Shown here one piece after another: positions 11,583 through 23,448 of a stretch of 64,000 bases of DNA; position 1 is the stretch's first letter, and each line of letters starts with the position of its first letter. Location of the stretch: NCBI GenBank assembly GCA_020726505.1, contig JAHLEZ010000003.1, positions 2,480,001 through 2,544,000 of the forward strand, read 5' to 3'. The position numbers and the translations under genes were made by a program. The notes below the pieces were generated by a model, which was given only the letters and a program-made list of their open reading frames with translations, did no database searches and was not told the origin of the DNA. The stretch comes from Leptodontidium sp. MPI-SDFR-AT-0119 (taxonomy: Eukaryota; Ascomycota; Leotiomycetes; Helotiales; Leptodontidiaceae).

Positions 11583-12444
11583 ATGCCTGGGTAGAGGGCA
11601 TTTCAGTAGCTTGAATGGTCGAGCTCTTGAGGTCAGCTCTATTGAGCTGGCTGGCGGCTACTTGAGAACTGCCTGCAATCGAGGCGGAAGGGTACTGCTA
11701 TCGGCGTGCTATGGCAACTTGTACTTCAGGATAGAAGGTTGATTAGAGGATCCTGTATTGTGTACCTGAAACCCTGTATAAATAGATGAGAATCTCCATT
11801 TGTACATCAGTAAATCAAAATCACCAAGTCGGAAAAAGAAATCTCCCCTCGATCCTGGCGTCAACCAAACTGCTTGGGTGTCAACAGAAACTCGCTTATC
11901 TTGTCTGAATGATACAGTGACAACCATGGTAACTTACTCAATTTTTAATAACGAGAACAAGAGCTAAGGGATTTGCAATGTACGACGGTTTAAATGTTTA
12001 CTGAACATCCTTAACGCCGTCCCCATGACGAACCACAAGCACCAAATCAATGATTGCTAATCAGCACGCATTGGTTTCTACCGATGACAGCTGGGCAACT
12101 TGGTAGCCGTACATGAATGCGCTTATCAGCAGCAGTGATTCATGAGTGCAAGGCTGAAATATACAAAAGAGGAAATTTTCCTTGGATCGTGAGATTTAGC
12201 TTTGTGAGGTTTGAGAGTATGTCGAGAGGTGGGCTTAGAAAGCGATTGGGATGGAGGGGGGCTGCAGTGACGTGTGAGGGAGGGTGGAATGGAGTATATA
12301 AGGAATGATGGGACTTTGAAAGATCATGTATCTTAGACTAACATCTTCATCATTCCAAGCAATACAGCCATATTAGTGTATCTTCCATCCTCAACAGATC
12401 CTCTCTCTTTAGCAAACAAGTCCCAAAATTATCAGACAGCGAAC
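11583..12444. other. Intergenic, reductase promoter
   Basis: No gene seen in 860 nt. A good TATA box lies at 12295. An open frame on the minus strand at 11709-11927 has no family resemblance. Confidence 0.5.
12295..12303 (+). promoter_or_regulatory. TATA box of the reductase gene
   Basis: TATATAAGG about 142 nt before the start codon at 12445. The sequence after it fits a transcription start 30-60 nt downstream and a leader of about 90 nt. Confidence 0.5.
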
Positions 12445-13491
12445 ATGTCTGGAGAACTAGTCCTCATGACCGGCGGCACTGGCCTCATCGGTATCAAAAC
12501 CATCCACACCGCACTCAAAGCCGGCTACTCAGTACGAGCCGCAGTTCGTTCCCAAGCAAAAGCAGAAGCGGTCCTATCCACACCCACCGTCAAAGCCATC
12601 AATCCAGGATCTCGACTTACCTTCGCCATAGTTCCCGACATTCTCGCAGATAACGCATACGACGAGGCAGTTCAAGGCGTCAAATTCATCATCCACGTCG
12701 CCTCACCCGTCATCAAAGGCGAGGGTTTCACGCCCAACCAATACGAAACGCACCTCATAGCTCCCGCACTCAAAGGGACCTCGTCCATCCTAACCGCAGC
12801 ATACAAATCCCCAGGAATCAAGCGTATCGTCATAACCTCATCCGAAGTAGCTATCATCCCCTGGGAAGAATTCATCGCCAAGGAAGTCGATACCGTGTTC
12901 GACGATAAATACCAGATCCCCTTCCCAGCCGGACCATACAGCAACCCCTTCGAGGCATACGCAGCGAGTAAAGTGCGTGCTCTTCTCGCTACGAATGAAT
13001 TCGTCAATGAGAAGAAGCCTGAATGGGACGTCATCAATATCATGCCTTCCTTCGTCATCGGAGACAACGAGATGATCACAGACCCAAGCCTTATCGCCGA
13101 CGGAACCGTAGCAGCTGCAATGGCACAAGTCCTCGGCGGCGATAGCGGGTGGGGAGCAGTTCCCAGCACGAGCGTGCACGTCGCTGATATTGCACGGTTG
13201 CATGTCGAGTCTCTGAACCCTAGGATCGCGGGAAATCAGAGCTTCTTGGCTGTTTCTGAGGGGGAGAGAGGGACGAGATGGGAGGCGGCTATTGAGATTG
13301 TGAATAGGAATTTCCCTGAGGCTGTTAAGAAAGGTGTGCTTCCGAATAATGGATTGGCGGCTACTAAGAGGACGAGGGTCGATGCGAGTAGGACGGAAGA
13401 GGTTTTTGGGTGGAAGTTCCAGAGCTATGAGGAGCAGGTTAAGAGTGTGGTTGAACAGTATCTTTCGCTTGTGGGAGAGGAAGCAAAGTAG
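12445..13491 (+). CDS. NAD(P)-dependent epimerase/reductase, Gre2/dihydroflavonol-reductase type
   Basis: Extended short-chain dehydrogenase of 348 residues in one exon. The Rossmann motif TGGTGLIG is at residues 9-16, followed by VRAAVRS, where the Arg suggests NADPH. The catalytic set is Ser in ITSSEVAI and the YAASK pair (YxxxK). The start at 12445 (MSGELVLMTGG) is preferred; the frame extends upstream only to a GTG. Family members reduce ketones, aldehydes or methylglyoxal, and the true substrate is not visible. A clear TATA box upstream suggests regulated, possibly stress-induced expression. Confidence 0.88.
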   Translation: MSGELVLMTGGTGLIGIKTIHTALKAGYSVRAAVRSQAKAEAVLSTPTVKAINPGSRLTFAIVPDILADNAYDEAVQGVKFIIHVASPVIKGEGFTPNQYETHLIAPALKGTSSILTAAYKSPGIKRIVITSSEVAIIPWEEFIAKEVDTVFDDKYQIPFPAGPYSNPFEAYAASKVRALLATNEFVNEKKPEWDVINIMPSFVIGDNEMITDPSLIADGTVAAAMAQVLGGDSGWGAVPSTSVHVADIARLHVESLNPRIAGNQSFLAVSEGERGTRWEAAIEIVNRNFPEAVKKGVLPNNGLAATKRTRVDASRTEEVFGWKFQSYEEQVKSVVEQYLSLVGEEAK

Positions 13492-14007
13492 GTAGGTAGC
13501 TTAAAGAAATACAATAGCTTGGGAGGTTTGGGCAAGCCAAGATGTAAATCATTTTCTAATGGCTTTGTAACTCAAGAAGTTTGAAGGGTCTGGAGCAATT
13601 AGATGATTGCAGCAATGTGGACTTTGATAGAGACTTTAGTGACTTGGAAAATGCGGCCTCGACTAAAGGCCAGCAGAACGTTAAAGAGAGATCGGGAACG
13701 TAAGTAGATGCAATGCGAAAGACATGTTTTGTATGAGAAGATCGTCGCTTGACAAAGTTGGAAAAATGAACCAGACCAAAGAAGTGTTGTTGATGGTTGA
13801 GGTCCAGCTGCCGAGGACAATGAGAGTGCAGCTGATTCAGCGCCAATCTTTAGCGACCGATCGCTGTAACTCAGTGGGCCTTGATGTGTCGCACCCCTGT
13901 AGCGCGCCTAAAAGCTACCTGGAGCTTGACAGCAGTTATTTTCGAGTGCCAAAAGAAATCAAGGCATCCAAACATCAACTCCACACCCACACCTCACTAC
14001 CGCAACA
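13492..14007. other. Intergenic
   Basis: No gene supported. Open frames on both strands are short and unrelated to known families. Confidence 0.45.
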
Positions 14008-15140
14008 ATGGGCTGGTTCTGGGGCTCCTCTTCCCCGTCAGGCGACGACGATAAAGCAAAAGATCCTCTGCGAAATCTCGACCCCAGCTTAAGGGAGTTC
14101 TTGAAAAAGGAATCACCCGTGAAATACGGCTCCTCGAACCCCCCAGCTACATCACAACCACAACGACCAGTCGCATCAACACCCCAACCCAGCGAACGTC
14201 TGCCCTCCAAAACCCCCGCCGCATCCTTAAACCCCTCCTCTCCAGAAACACAAAGCGATCCCAAAATCCCCGCGCAAAGTCTATACCAAGACGGACGATA
14301 CGCGCATCTCTGGAAGACATACCAATCGCAGCACGACATCGAAGCAGCGAACAAGTCGGACCAGGAGAAGATCGACGACGTGCTCGAAGGGTACAAGTAC
14401 AGGAAAGCGGAGATAGGACGGGCGGCGCTGGAGAACTGCGCGCTGGAGCAGTGGGAGGTCAATGATTGTTTTCGGAACGGAGGGTGGGCGAGTAGGTTGA
14501 CGATGTGTAAGGATGAGAATAGGGAGTTGCAGAGATGTTATAATATGCAGGGGGTATGTGGCCCTTATTTCCTCCCCATAGCGGTTAAATTGGAATTGCA
14601 ATGTCGGAAGAAATCATTGGGATGGGCATTGGGATTTTGCTGATTAGTGGTTGTGATATGCAGAAATTCCTCAAGGCGTTAGGATACCTCTCGACATTCG
14701 ACCGACCACCAGAAGTAGACGAGCAGATCCAGATGCACGCCGACACGTTATACCACCGCATGCTGGACCAAGAAAAAGCCATCGAAGCCGCCAAAGCAGA
14801 AGGGAAGCCGGTCCCCGAATTCCCACCCTTGCTATCCTCTCAGACGAAGTTCTCCAGTGCAGCCGGAGCAGCGCACGCCAATCTGGAAGAGAACAAATTC
14901 AAACCGTCGGATCTCCCGCCAAAGGTGCAGGCGGCGTTTAAGAAGAGGCTGGATGGGTTGACAGACGAGGAAAGGGAGGTTGAGGAGAGGGCTATTAAGG
15001 CAGAGATTCAGGCTGGTGAGCAGGTTGCGCAGAGTTTGGGGAGTATTTATGAGAGGCAGGCGGAGGAGAAGAGGCTTAGGAAGGAGCAGGGGAAGGAGAC
15101 TATTGGGGATAAGATCTCGTCGATTTTTGGATTCAGGTGA
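14008..15140 (+). CDS. Twin CX9C (CHCH-like, DUF3128-type) protein (2 exons)
   Basis: Probable intermembrane-space or small soluble CHCH-type protein of 340 residues. Exons are 14008-14553 and 14664-15140; the 110-nt intron has donor GTATGT and the join is phase 0 (CYNMQG|KFLKALG). The core holds two CX9C pairs, ENCALEQWEVNDCF and TMCKDENRELQRCY, at about residues 145-180. That spacing is the mark of twin-CX9C proteins. The segment around it resembles the DUF3128 family (yeast Emi1-like), which is my best match from memory. The N-terminal third is Pro/Ser-rich and disordered. The C-terminal part is charged and probably helical. Its job in the cell is not known from sequence. Confidence 0.72.
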
Positions 15141-15524
15141 GATGAGTAGGCTAAGGAGAGGTGTCAAGATATTGTATCAGGATATGAATGTGGCCATAGG
15201 CGCAACAAGCATGTGGAACTGTATAAGGAGGAGGTTGAAGGTTGGATGGAGATTCTATGGACTGATGTCCTGTAGAATCTGTGTGTCTTGATACATGGAT
15301 GGAGGTGATTTATGTACAAGTATTTTTGGGGTTATGTGGTTTGAGATGCATACATATGCATCCATTAGGACATGTTGAAATGCAAAGTCTCCTCTCCCAA
15401 TGCAGTTGTCAATGTAGTCCGTTTAGTAGCCATCCACCCTCATCTACTAGTAAGCGAAATAGTCCCTATATTTCAGACTTTCGTTTCTCCATTATTCATA
15501 GCTGAGATCAAAGGAGCCTGCCTT
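15141..15524. other. Intergenic, convergent 3' ends
   Basis: Between the convergent CX9C gene and the CAB2-like gene. No gene seen. Confidence 0.5.
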
Positions 15525-16955
15525 TCACGACCTCGCCTTCACCTTCTTGATGTGGCTCGTATGCAATTCCTCCACAGCAGGAATAATCAAACTTTCAATC
15601 TCCATCTCAGGTTCTCCCTCGGGTAAATCCTTAGGATCCAAAGGCCTATCCCCAGTCTCCCCTCCACTCGCCGCAACACCCACCATATTCTCCACGCCGG
15701 AAATGGTCTTCTTCCTCCTATGTCTCGGCACACGAATCCACTGATCTTTCTGTCCCGGCGCCACGAACACTACCTCCCATTTCCTTGTCGACAGTAAGTT
15801 CCCAATCACCAAGTGATGCTGATACCGATCGAGCGAATACTGTGCCTTATGCACCAAGATCTCTGGATCAGTCTCCAGCTTAAACGACACGATCATCCCC
15901 TCGGGAGCCCACCCATCAACCAGATTCTTCAAGAACTTCGGCACAGGATCCAAATCAACAATCAACCGCTTACTCCTCGGCACCTTTGGCGACGAGTCGA
16001 AATTATCAAATGTCTCCTCCTCTTCCTGATCCTTAATAGCCTGCTCCTTCTGCGCTGCCGTATCGGTAGCATTCGTAGACTGTATCTTATGCTCGACCAT
16101 TCTCTCAGGCGGGACGAAGAAATCTGACACCGCCGCCGCCAGGTACAGCAACCCGTTCGGGCCCAGCGGACGCATCAACTGCGCAATGGACCGCAATACA
16201 AACAGGTAATCATTAATCGTCGTGAACGGCAGCGTGAGCAGCAGGTTCTTCTCCTTGGCGGAATTGTACTTGCGAAGCACACTCAGCATCTTCTCGCGGT
16301 ACTCCTCGTTGGCGACGACTTTCCCATCCGGGCCCTCGTGCAGGAAATCCAGGAAGCAATCTGTCGCGTGGCTGTAATGCCGCGAATACGGCAGCAGCGA
16401 GAACTGCCTGTGGAGGAAGATCACCGCGTAGCCTGTCTCGAGGAAGTACTCTGCGGATGTGGCCCCTCGAGTCCCGGCGCTGAAGTTGTCGATGAAGCGC
16501 ACCGTTTGCCGTTCTAGAGGGACCGTCGTCCCGCCTGATGTTACGAGTACCACCCGTCGACCGGCTAGGGCGTGCGAGTTTATGAATGCTTCTGCGAGCG
16601 CGGTGTGTTCGGAGAGGGCTTTGGGAGGGGGGTTCTCCCCGAAATAGTCGCGCTCTGCTATGTCTGCTGTGTTCTCGCGCGCCAGGTCTGGCCGTAGGGA
16701 ATTGGAGTTCGACATGCTGCTGTGCGAGGAGTGGGAGGAGGAGGAGAAGATCGAGGAGGTGGGCGATGAGGGGCGAGAGTCGGGGAGGTTGAAGGAGAGT
16801 GTGAATGTTGAGCTTGAGCTTGAATGTGAACCAGATGAGGTTGAGGTTGAAGAAGGTGGGGTGGTTGAAGTGGGGTGATGCTGCTCATCCGCTGTTTTCC
16901 CGATCGTGACAGGGGCTGCAGGCGTTGAAAACAGGTGTGGACCGGTGTACGGCAT
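15525..16955 (-). CDS. cab2: Phosphopantothenate-cysteine ligase
   Basis: Second step of coenzyme A synthesis: joins 4'-phosphopantothenate to cysteine. A single 476-residue exon. The nucleotide-binding start is RRVVLVTSGGTTVPLE with VRFIDNFSAGTRG just after it, as in eukaryotic CoaB proteins. Later marks are LYLAAAVSDFFVP (about residue 270) and LVIGNLLSTRKWEVVFV. The first 85 or so residues are a Ser/Thr/Pro low-complexity extension, and an acidic insert (DQEEEETFDNFDSS) sits before the last third. Both are common in filamentous fungi. The start at 16955 is the first ATG; a later Met at about residue 80 is possible if the Ser-rich part is not translated. Confidence 0.93.
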   Translation of the reverse strand: MPYTGPHLFSTPAAPVTIGKTADEQHHPTSTTPPSSTSTSSGSHSSSSSTFTLSFNLPDSRPSSPTSSIFSSSSHSSHSSMSNSNSLRPDLARENTADIAERDYFGENPPPKALSEHTALAEAFINSHALAGRRVVLVTSGGTTVPLERQTVRFIDNFSAGTRGATSAEYFLETGYAVIFLHRQFSLLPYSRHYSHATDCFLDFLHEGPDGKVVANEEYREKMLSVLRKYNSAKEKNLLLTLPFTTINDYLFVLRSIAQLMRPLGPNGLLYLAAAVSDFFVPPERMVEHKIQSTNATDTAAQKEQAIKDQEEEETFDNFDSSPKVPRSKRLIVDLDPVPKFLKNLVDGWAPEGMIVSFKLETDPEILVHKAQYSLDRYQHHLVIGNLLSTRKWEVVFVAPGQKDQWIRVPRHRRKKTISGVENMVGVAASGGETGDRPLDPKDLPEGEPEMEIESLIIPAVEELHTSHIKKVKARS

Positions 16956-17644
16956 TATGATCCAAATATAATGTGAAATTTTCTACAAGAGACGCTCGAC
17001 TTACGAGATTTAGGAAAACTTTAGATGGGAAGAGTCATATCTTATGCTCCGGTACTTATCTTGCATCCTCGGTGCTTTCAATCGGGCACTCTCCCCTCCC
17101 TCGGTCAACAGGGTCGGTGACTTTTACAATGACCTCGGGCGATCGGTAAGGACGGGCGTCTGACAGTTTTCTTCGCGCCTGAATGACATATAGTTTCCGG
17201 GCGGTAATTACTCGTGTGGGTGGTCAGCAGGGCGGGATTGATTCACCGAAGCACTGTCTATCACTTTGCAGATGGGGAGTGTTGTTTGGGAAAGGGAAAA
17301 TTCGGAGCTAAGCGATAGTAATCAATCTAGAAGCTGGAGTAAAGGGGGTTTAAGCGAGCTAGATGTTTTGGTTGTGGTGCTTGGCCCTTCCATTGAACTG
17401 TCTTTGGAGTATTTTGACTTTCGTACTGTGTAGTAGTAGTTTCAATTCTTAGTACATCAAGAGCTGGTTCATATGCAAGTATTTAGTGGTCCACGCATTC
17501 GCATTCAGTAATCAATCGCATTCCTTCTCAAAACCAATCTCAGCCCAGCATTCACAAATATAAGCATAAAGAGAAATCCACTCTCCCAGTCCACCCCGGC
17601 AAACAAAGTCTCTCCACAGGCTTCCTCCGCACCCCACTGCTCCC
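16956..17644. other. Intergenic, CAB2-like promoter and transporter 3' side
   Basis: No gene supported in 690 nt. Confidence 0.5.
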
Positions 17645-19013
17645 CTATGCAATGTGATCACCCCCTGTAGCAACAAGCCCCTCACGTCTCGCTTGCTTGA
17701 TAGCCTTCCTCTTCGCAGTACCAACGCCAGAAACGCCATGCTCCTGGTTAGTTCCCAACCAAGGTTTCTTACTATCTCCCAGAATACTCCCAGCCAAGAA
17801 ATACGTAACGAGTCCCAGAATTATAAGAACGAAAGCAATGGGGTACAAGTAGTGAATAGCATAATGGAAAACCTTGATGCCGATAATCACACCCCAGAAG
17901 TTGCCAGTCAGAAGCGAAATGTCGAAGAATGCCGCAGATGCCATTCTCAGAATGATCGGGGCGAGAGAATAGAAGAGCGCGAGGATTAGAGTGTACCCGA
18001 CGATGTAGCCTCCGACTTGGCCGTCCCATGTAGCGGATTGGAATTGGTCCCGGTCGAAAATTGCTGCTGTGATGCCGTTGATGATGATCCCAAAGAGTCC
18101 AAGCATACCGAGGACTTCGTACATGGGGCGTTTGGAGACAAACCATTCCTCGAACACGTTGGAGATACCGTAGAAAGTGGCGCCAGCGAGTCCGAAGAGG
18201 TCCCCTTTGAGCATTGTTGGAGGGCTTCCGCCGTTGGAGCCAGTGAGGTGGTCAGAAACGAGGAGGAGACCCATACCACCACAGCAGACGAGAATGCCGA
18301 TAATTTGAGCCCACTTGTAGCGAACGCGGAGGATGAAGAAGGAGATGACTACAACGCAGATGATGGACCAGAAGTTGAGGAGTTGGGCCTAGCACATGTC
18401 AGTCTGACAATCAGGCCCTGGAAACTTTGGGAATCTTACCGACAAAAGGTTGGTGTATCGATACGCCAACACAGTGAAGTAGTTACCCTCGACATCCAAG
18501 AAGCTCAGAATAACATACTTCCACCCGTCAACCAGTAAGATATTGAAGTACTTCTTGAATCCATATCGGTAGATAGTGTATGTGGTGTAGATGAGCGTGA
18601 GCAAGATATAGTTGAACAGTGTCTGGAAAGCAGGGATCGAAGTGCCTTTCATCACTAGCAAAGTCGAGAAGGTATTAGTGCCAGTAATGCAAAGAGCAAG
18701 GACTTGTCTATAAACCATGTCAGCCGAGGTGTAACAATTTGTAATTGAGCTTGCCATACCCAATGAGCAAGACAACCCAAAAGTCCTTTGTGAGCAAGTA
18801 CGAGTACCATGCCTTCTTCTTGCCCTCCAGCGACTCAAGCGCATGTTCCAAAACCTCTGGGTCAACATCATCGTCCTCGATTCTTCTCTCTCCATTCATC
18901 TCCAAGCTGCTGACAGCGTGCGCATTGGTCTCCAATCCATCGCTAGACTTGCGATAAGTTTCTCCCATAGGACCCCTCTCGTTCGTCTCGACGACAGCCG
19001 ATTTATTCGCCAT
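17645..19013 (-). CDS. SLC35F-type nucleotide-sugar/solute transporter (3 exons)
   Basis: Multi-pass membrane protein of the drug/metabolite transporter superfamily, nearest to the SLC35F1/F2 (DUF914) group. Exons are 19013-18760, 18707-18440 and 18388-17645, with introns of 52 and 51 nt. The first join gives VVLLIGQVLALCITG, a conserved family segment, and the second gives TNLLSAQLLNFWS. About ten hydrophobic segments are visible, including ILVCCGGMGLLLVSDH and the conserved GATFYGISNVFEEW. The model has 421 residues from Met 19013 (GGCGCAATGGCG context). An in-frame ATG at 19181 would add 56 residues with no clear role. The charged N-terminus and KRKAIKQARR tail face the cytosol. Substrate unknown. 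Confidence 0.85.
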
Positions 19014-20808
19014 TGCGCCGCAGACGTCTCTTTTCCCTTCCAAATTAAAATCAAAAAATCCCTTGGCAGGGTCTGAACCTTCGTCGTCCGAAGTATATAC
19101 AAGAAGTGGTTGGGATTCGTGTGAAGCCGTGATTGCTGTGTGCGTGGGTATATCGTAGGTAGCGTACCAAAAATCAATCAAAAAAAATCTAGTGTCGAGC
19201 TTATCGCAGAGCCAAAAACGTCACCGTGAAGTCTTTCTCCCCAAAGACAGTAAGCGCAAAGACTTCAAGTCGCTTACTGGTAGAATTATGATTCTCTGCT
19301 GGACATTGACGACACGTCAATGTTCTGTGCGACAGAGGGTTGATCGATGGGTTTTAAGTGGGAGGAGAGGAAGAGGTGTGGGAAGAGAAAGAGAAGTGGT
19401 GGTGGGATGGGATTTTGCTTTTTCTGCCACTAGTTCCTCGGTGCAGCGCTGCAGCGGGGCAGCCCGCATGCCCAGGAGCTTGGTCTCGCCAGGAGAACGC
19501 TGGGGATTGGATGGAAACTCCCCATCGGACGGGTCACAGGGAACGGACCGGGGGCCTGGCCTTTGGGCTTGGGAAGATGACCAGCGAGACTTTGTCAAGA
19601 GCCAAAAAAGAAATATCTAAAGTCTCGCAAAAAGCGGTTGTTGAACAATGAGAGCTAATTTGCTGATGAAAACTTTCTTCTGCTCCATTTTATTATAAGA
19701 TCGTTCGCTACTTTCTCCTGTCAGCAGTTTGTTCTGACAGGAGGAGTAAGGACCACCTGATAGGCTTTGTTTGTACTCCCTTAGGGGGGGAAAGGCTGCT
19801 CCGTTTTTTCCCCAAGAACATCTCCTACTTCTCGTTCGAACCAAGGCTTCTGGGAGGTAGAACTAAATCTATTACTAGAATGTTGAGTAAATTTCCTCAA
19901 TAAAAGCAAATCCCTTTAAGTGCTTGTGATATCTCGAATTTACTAGGCATACTCTTTACATTCCATAGCTTGCAAAAGAATCTTCTTTCCTGTTACAAGG
20001 CTATCTAGTGAAACAGCAGATCCCTTTTTTGGGGGGGGGGGGAACTTGGTAACTCCATTTGCGGACAACAAAAAGAATTGCGCAACCAGGAAAATTCACC
20101 GGGAGGTACAAGGCAGACAGGAGCGGCCCAGACTGCCACTTTCAGCCTCGTAGGACCATTCGTAGAAGGCAACCAATCGCCATCCAACCACCTTTTACTG
20201 AGCCTCTGCGTACGCAGCTCGAGTACAAATTCAAGACCGTTTTCTGCCTTAAATGAGTTCATTGGCAGGACAGCCTGGCAGGCGATACCAAATTCTTGGC
20301 AGCCTGAGTGGCTGACCGATGTTCGATTCCATGCTAGGTACTGTCGGTGAGACGAATTGCTCAGCTGGTCTAGGACTTCTGTTAATAATTGTGACAATAT
20401 TTTAAGCGCCAGGTATGTCTTTTCTTTGTATACAATATAATGACTTTTGAGGGCGTGGTCGACAAAGCTGGGCAGGCTTTTAACGTTAATATGGAGGCAG
20501 ATTCACATAAGGCTGTGGTACACAATGGACCTCAAATGAAGTTTATTGGCCTCAAATGTTTCGTACTTTACGTCAAGTTGAATTCAATTACGCGTCTTGT
20601 TAGTACCGTGGCAGTGCATTTGTCTGTGTTGGCCAAGGACAATATCTAAGTAGGTAGCAAGCATGTTGGTGACCTTTAGATACAAAACACCAGCCCATCT
20701 CATATTTCTTTACACGCAACTCACAATTATCATTCCTTCACCGAAAAACAAATTACCATATTACAACTTTACAACATCGCAGCGATACAAGCCTTCTTCA
20801 TTCTCAAA
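19014..20808. other. Long intergenic region
   Basis: About 1.8 kb without a supportable gene. It has the transporter promoter at the left, a 12-G run at 20031-20042, and a compositionally mixed middle. A tRNA-like GTTCGATTCC at about 20320 lacks pairing stems. The last 150 nt, with CA-rich leader sequence, belong to the secreted-protein gene. Confidence 0.5.
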
Positions 20809-21200
20809 ATGCTCCTCAAAAGCCTCATCACCGCCACTATCGCCGCCCTCCTCATCCCCTCAGCCATGGGCAAATTCATGACTCTCAAAAAGCATCCCAA
20901 GACAACATGTAGCGGTAAAGGAGGACCATGGAGACATTACACTGAAGGCGTATGCGCAGTCTTATCAGACACAGACCATGGGATTACAGCATCGTACACC
21001 AATTCTGGCTGCACTCGTAAGTAATCTTCTCATCTTGGACAATTGATTAGATGCTTTTGCTGACTTGAACTGTTTGATAAGTGTACGCTTATGGGAGTAA
21101 AGATTGTACGGGGGGTCGTATATCGATTGGGGATGATAGGAATCAGGATTGTAAGAATGTGTACGGAAAAGGGTCTGTAATGGTAGATAATTGCCCGTGA
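20809..21200 (+). CDS. Small secreted cysteine-rich protein, 6 Cys (2 exons)
   Basis: Predicted secreted protein of 108 residues, not matched to any family I know. Exons are 20809-21016 and 21082-21200; the 65-nt intron has donor GTAAGT, acceptor AAG and a TGCTGAC branch. A clear signal peptide (MLLKSLITATIAALLIPSAMG) leaves a mature chain of about 87 residues. Six Cys occur: TTCSGKGG, GVCAVLSD, NSGCTLYAYG, SKDCTGGR, NQDCKNVYG and VDNCP at the C-terminus. That fits three disulfides. Small, secreted and Cys-rich is the profile of fungal effectors or antimicrobial proteins. It stands alone in a gene-poor stretch, which also fits. Function is inference. Confidence 0.75.
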
Positions 21201-21814
21201 GGATTTCAAAGGGTAGGGTGTTCCTGAGATGCTGGGTATTGGCGGGGGTGGTTGACAGCTGCAGGCTTTTGGAGGAACAATTATTCGTTGATGAGTTTTT
21301 GGGGGGCACTTACTGGTAGAAGAAATCTTATGTTTTAATTTGGCAATTTTTATTAATGGTTCCTTGCTCGCTGTGATTGTTTGATTTGAACTTTGGAGGA
21401 GCCAGGTGATAATTGCTTAATCGATGCTCACTTTGTTATAGATAAAACCCACGAAAACAAGTAATTCAAGACTTTAAATGGCCACTGAAATACATACAAG
21501 ATTGACTTTGATTTGTTCAGGTGACCAAAGGACAAAATTGGGCTCCAACAGGCAAGACCAAGAAAACTAATGGGACATGCTAATTCAGGCGGTTATTACT
21601 AACGAGTGAATGTAGCAACTATCTAAATTTAAACTAAGTATACTCTCCTCGTCAATTTTAGCTTCTGGCGTTTAATCAGGCCTAAATTGGTCTAGGGAAA
21701 GTACGTTAGAATTTTCTTCTTACCTTTATTATTCAGTTGACTGGAAACGGATGCAGGCAACACTTACCCTCTGAACAAGTAAGATTACAAAATGCAGGCA
21801 GTGCCTCATAATGT
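21201..21814. other. Intergenic, AT-rich
   Basis: Convergent space between the secreted-protein gene and the 2EXR gene. AT-rich, no gene seen. Confidence 0.5.
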
Positions 21815-22495
21815 TCACCATCCATGAACAGCCGTCATCTGAACCGACTTAGGTGGTTTCCACCCCTTATACACCTTATTAACATCAGGAAGCTCTTCGA
21901 TGTCAACGGGTAGTCCCTCCTCAACTGGGTTAGCACAGAATTTCATTTCCACCCTCGGCGCTCTACTATGATTCCACAGACGAGTATCAAACTCGATCTC
22001 ACGAACCACAATCATTTCTCTCAAGCCTTTCATAGCTTTCAACGCTTTCCTCAGACCCGCTGTCGACGGACCGTGATCGATAATCGCATCCTCGAGATAC
22101 GCATCATCGATCGCGATGTATTTCAGACTAACCAGCTCAGTCTCTTTCAAGACGCCGAAGAGGCGATGGAGACTATCCTCTTCAAGAGCAATATCGATGT
22201 AGAAAACATCGATTTTGTAGTTGAACAGGATTCGTTTAGGCTGTAGGAATGATCCGAAGCAGGCAGAGTACGATTTCAGGGCCTCCTTCATCGATTCTTG
22301 GTTGACGTGAAGCACGGGTGGGAGAGCAGCTTGAGAATAGAAACCCGTAGTACAATTTTCAGACACTAGGATCTTCACGATGCGGGGTAAGAGTGTGAAG
22401 TTCCATATCATATAGCGAAGTTCTTTGGGGAGTTTGTCGAATAATGTGAAGTGTTGGAGGACAACTAGCGAGACGACATGGTTGGTAGATGACAT
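21815..22495 (-). CDS. 2EXR domain protein
   Basis: A 226-residue single-exon protein of the fungal 2EXR family. The domain start FTLFDKLPKELRYMIWNFTL is at residues 16-35 and is the defining segment; PRIVKILV and LPPVLHVNQESMKEALKSY follow in the usual order. The rest is moderately conserved with no enzyme motif. These proteins are abundant in Leotiomycetes and related fungi. Their role is not established. No signal peptide or membrane span. Confidence 0.82.
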   Translation of the reverse strand: MSSTNHVVSLVVLQHFTLFDKLPKELRYMIWNFTLLPRIVKILVSENCTTGFYSQAALPPVLHVNQESMKEALKSYSACFGSFLQPKRILFNYKIDVFYIDIALEEDSLHRLFGVLKETELVSLKYIAIDDAYLEDAIIDHGPSTAGLRKALKAMKGLREMIVVREIEFDTRLWNHSRAPRVEMKFCANPVEEGLPVDIEELPDVNKVYKGWKPPKSVQMTAVHGW

Positions 22496-23448
22496 CGTGT
22501 GGTTGACTCGAGGATTTTGTGGTAATACTGGAGAAGATATTAAAGCTTAGTAAAATAAAACACGGAGGAGATGGCTGGTTAAGTGCTCGAGAGCGGCTTT
22601 CTTTGCTGCTTGTTTGGATTTGCTGAAGCGCTTCGCAAGCAAATGATGTTGCCCATTCGCTCCTGCAGCACAAGCGCCGACATGCACACCTTTCTATTTA
22701 TACTGTGAATTCAGAAAAGAAGAGGGACACAAAATAGACCGACCGGAAGATTTGTTCTTTTACTGATGTTTATTGGGTGGGGAACGAGGCCATATGGAGA
22801 CGTTATGAACAAACGTGGGAAGTTGGAGTCGTGGAATGGGGGTCGAAAGCGGATCAGGTGAAGGAGAGGCATGCACGAGAGACAACTTGGCGCCATAAGT
22901 TAAGAGCCACTGGGTTTCGTCGAACAAAGTTGTTAATTCACATGATCTAGGTTCCTAGTGAATGCCATGTAGCTAATCATTCTGCGCTCGTGAAGATCAA
23001 GATGTTCCGTGTTCATTTCAAACTCATTGTCATTACCCCTCACATGGCTTTACCCAGAAGGAGTAAGTAGAGCAAGAAGATCAATAACATGTGAGAGGTA
23101 TTCTGGGTTTGTGTTTTTCGGCTTGCCAAAACCTAACTGGTCGGTTGGCCAATGACTTTTCTGAGACTCAGAGACTACCTAGGGATTAGTCAAATTTGGC
23201 ATCAAGGATTATGGTAGCTTGTGGCAATTCTAGCTTCATCAAAGGCAGCGAAAACAAGGCATCCACAAATACTGATTGGCAAATTTTTTGATTCATTGCG
23301 TTCCGTGTGCTCTAGTTTACAAAACTCCGCAACATTGATACATTTTGGTAACGACGAAAATAGTACATTGAAGATGTGCTCATACACAGCAACACAAATA
23401 CAACAGTTCCAAAACAATGATAACATCTACGGCTATCCGATGAACCAT
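22496..23448. other. Intergenic
   Basis: About 950 nt with no supportable gene. It holds the 2EXR promoter side and the 3' side of the hydrophobin gene. Confidence 0.5.

Noticed and set aside
20310..20345. tRNA-like T-loop GTTCGATTCC
   Set aside because: The flanking bases do not form a T stem and no acceptor, D or anticodon arms could be drawn.
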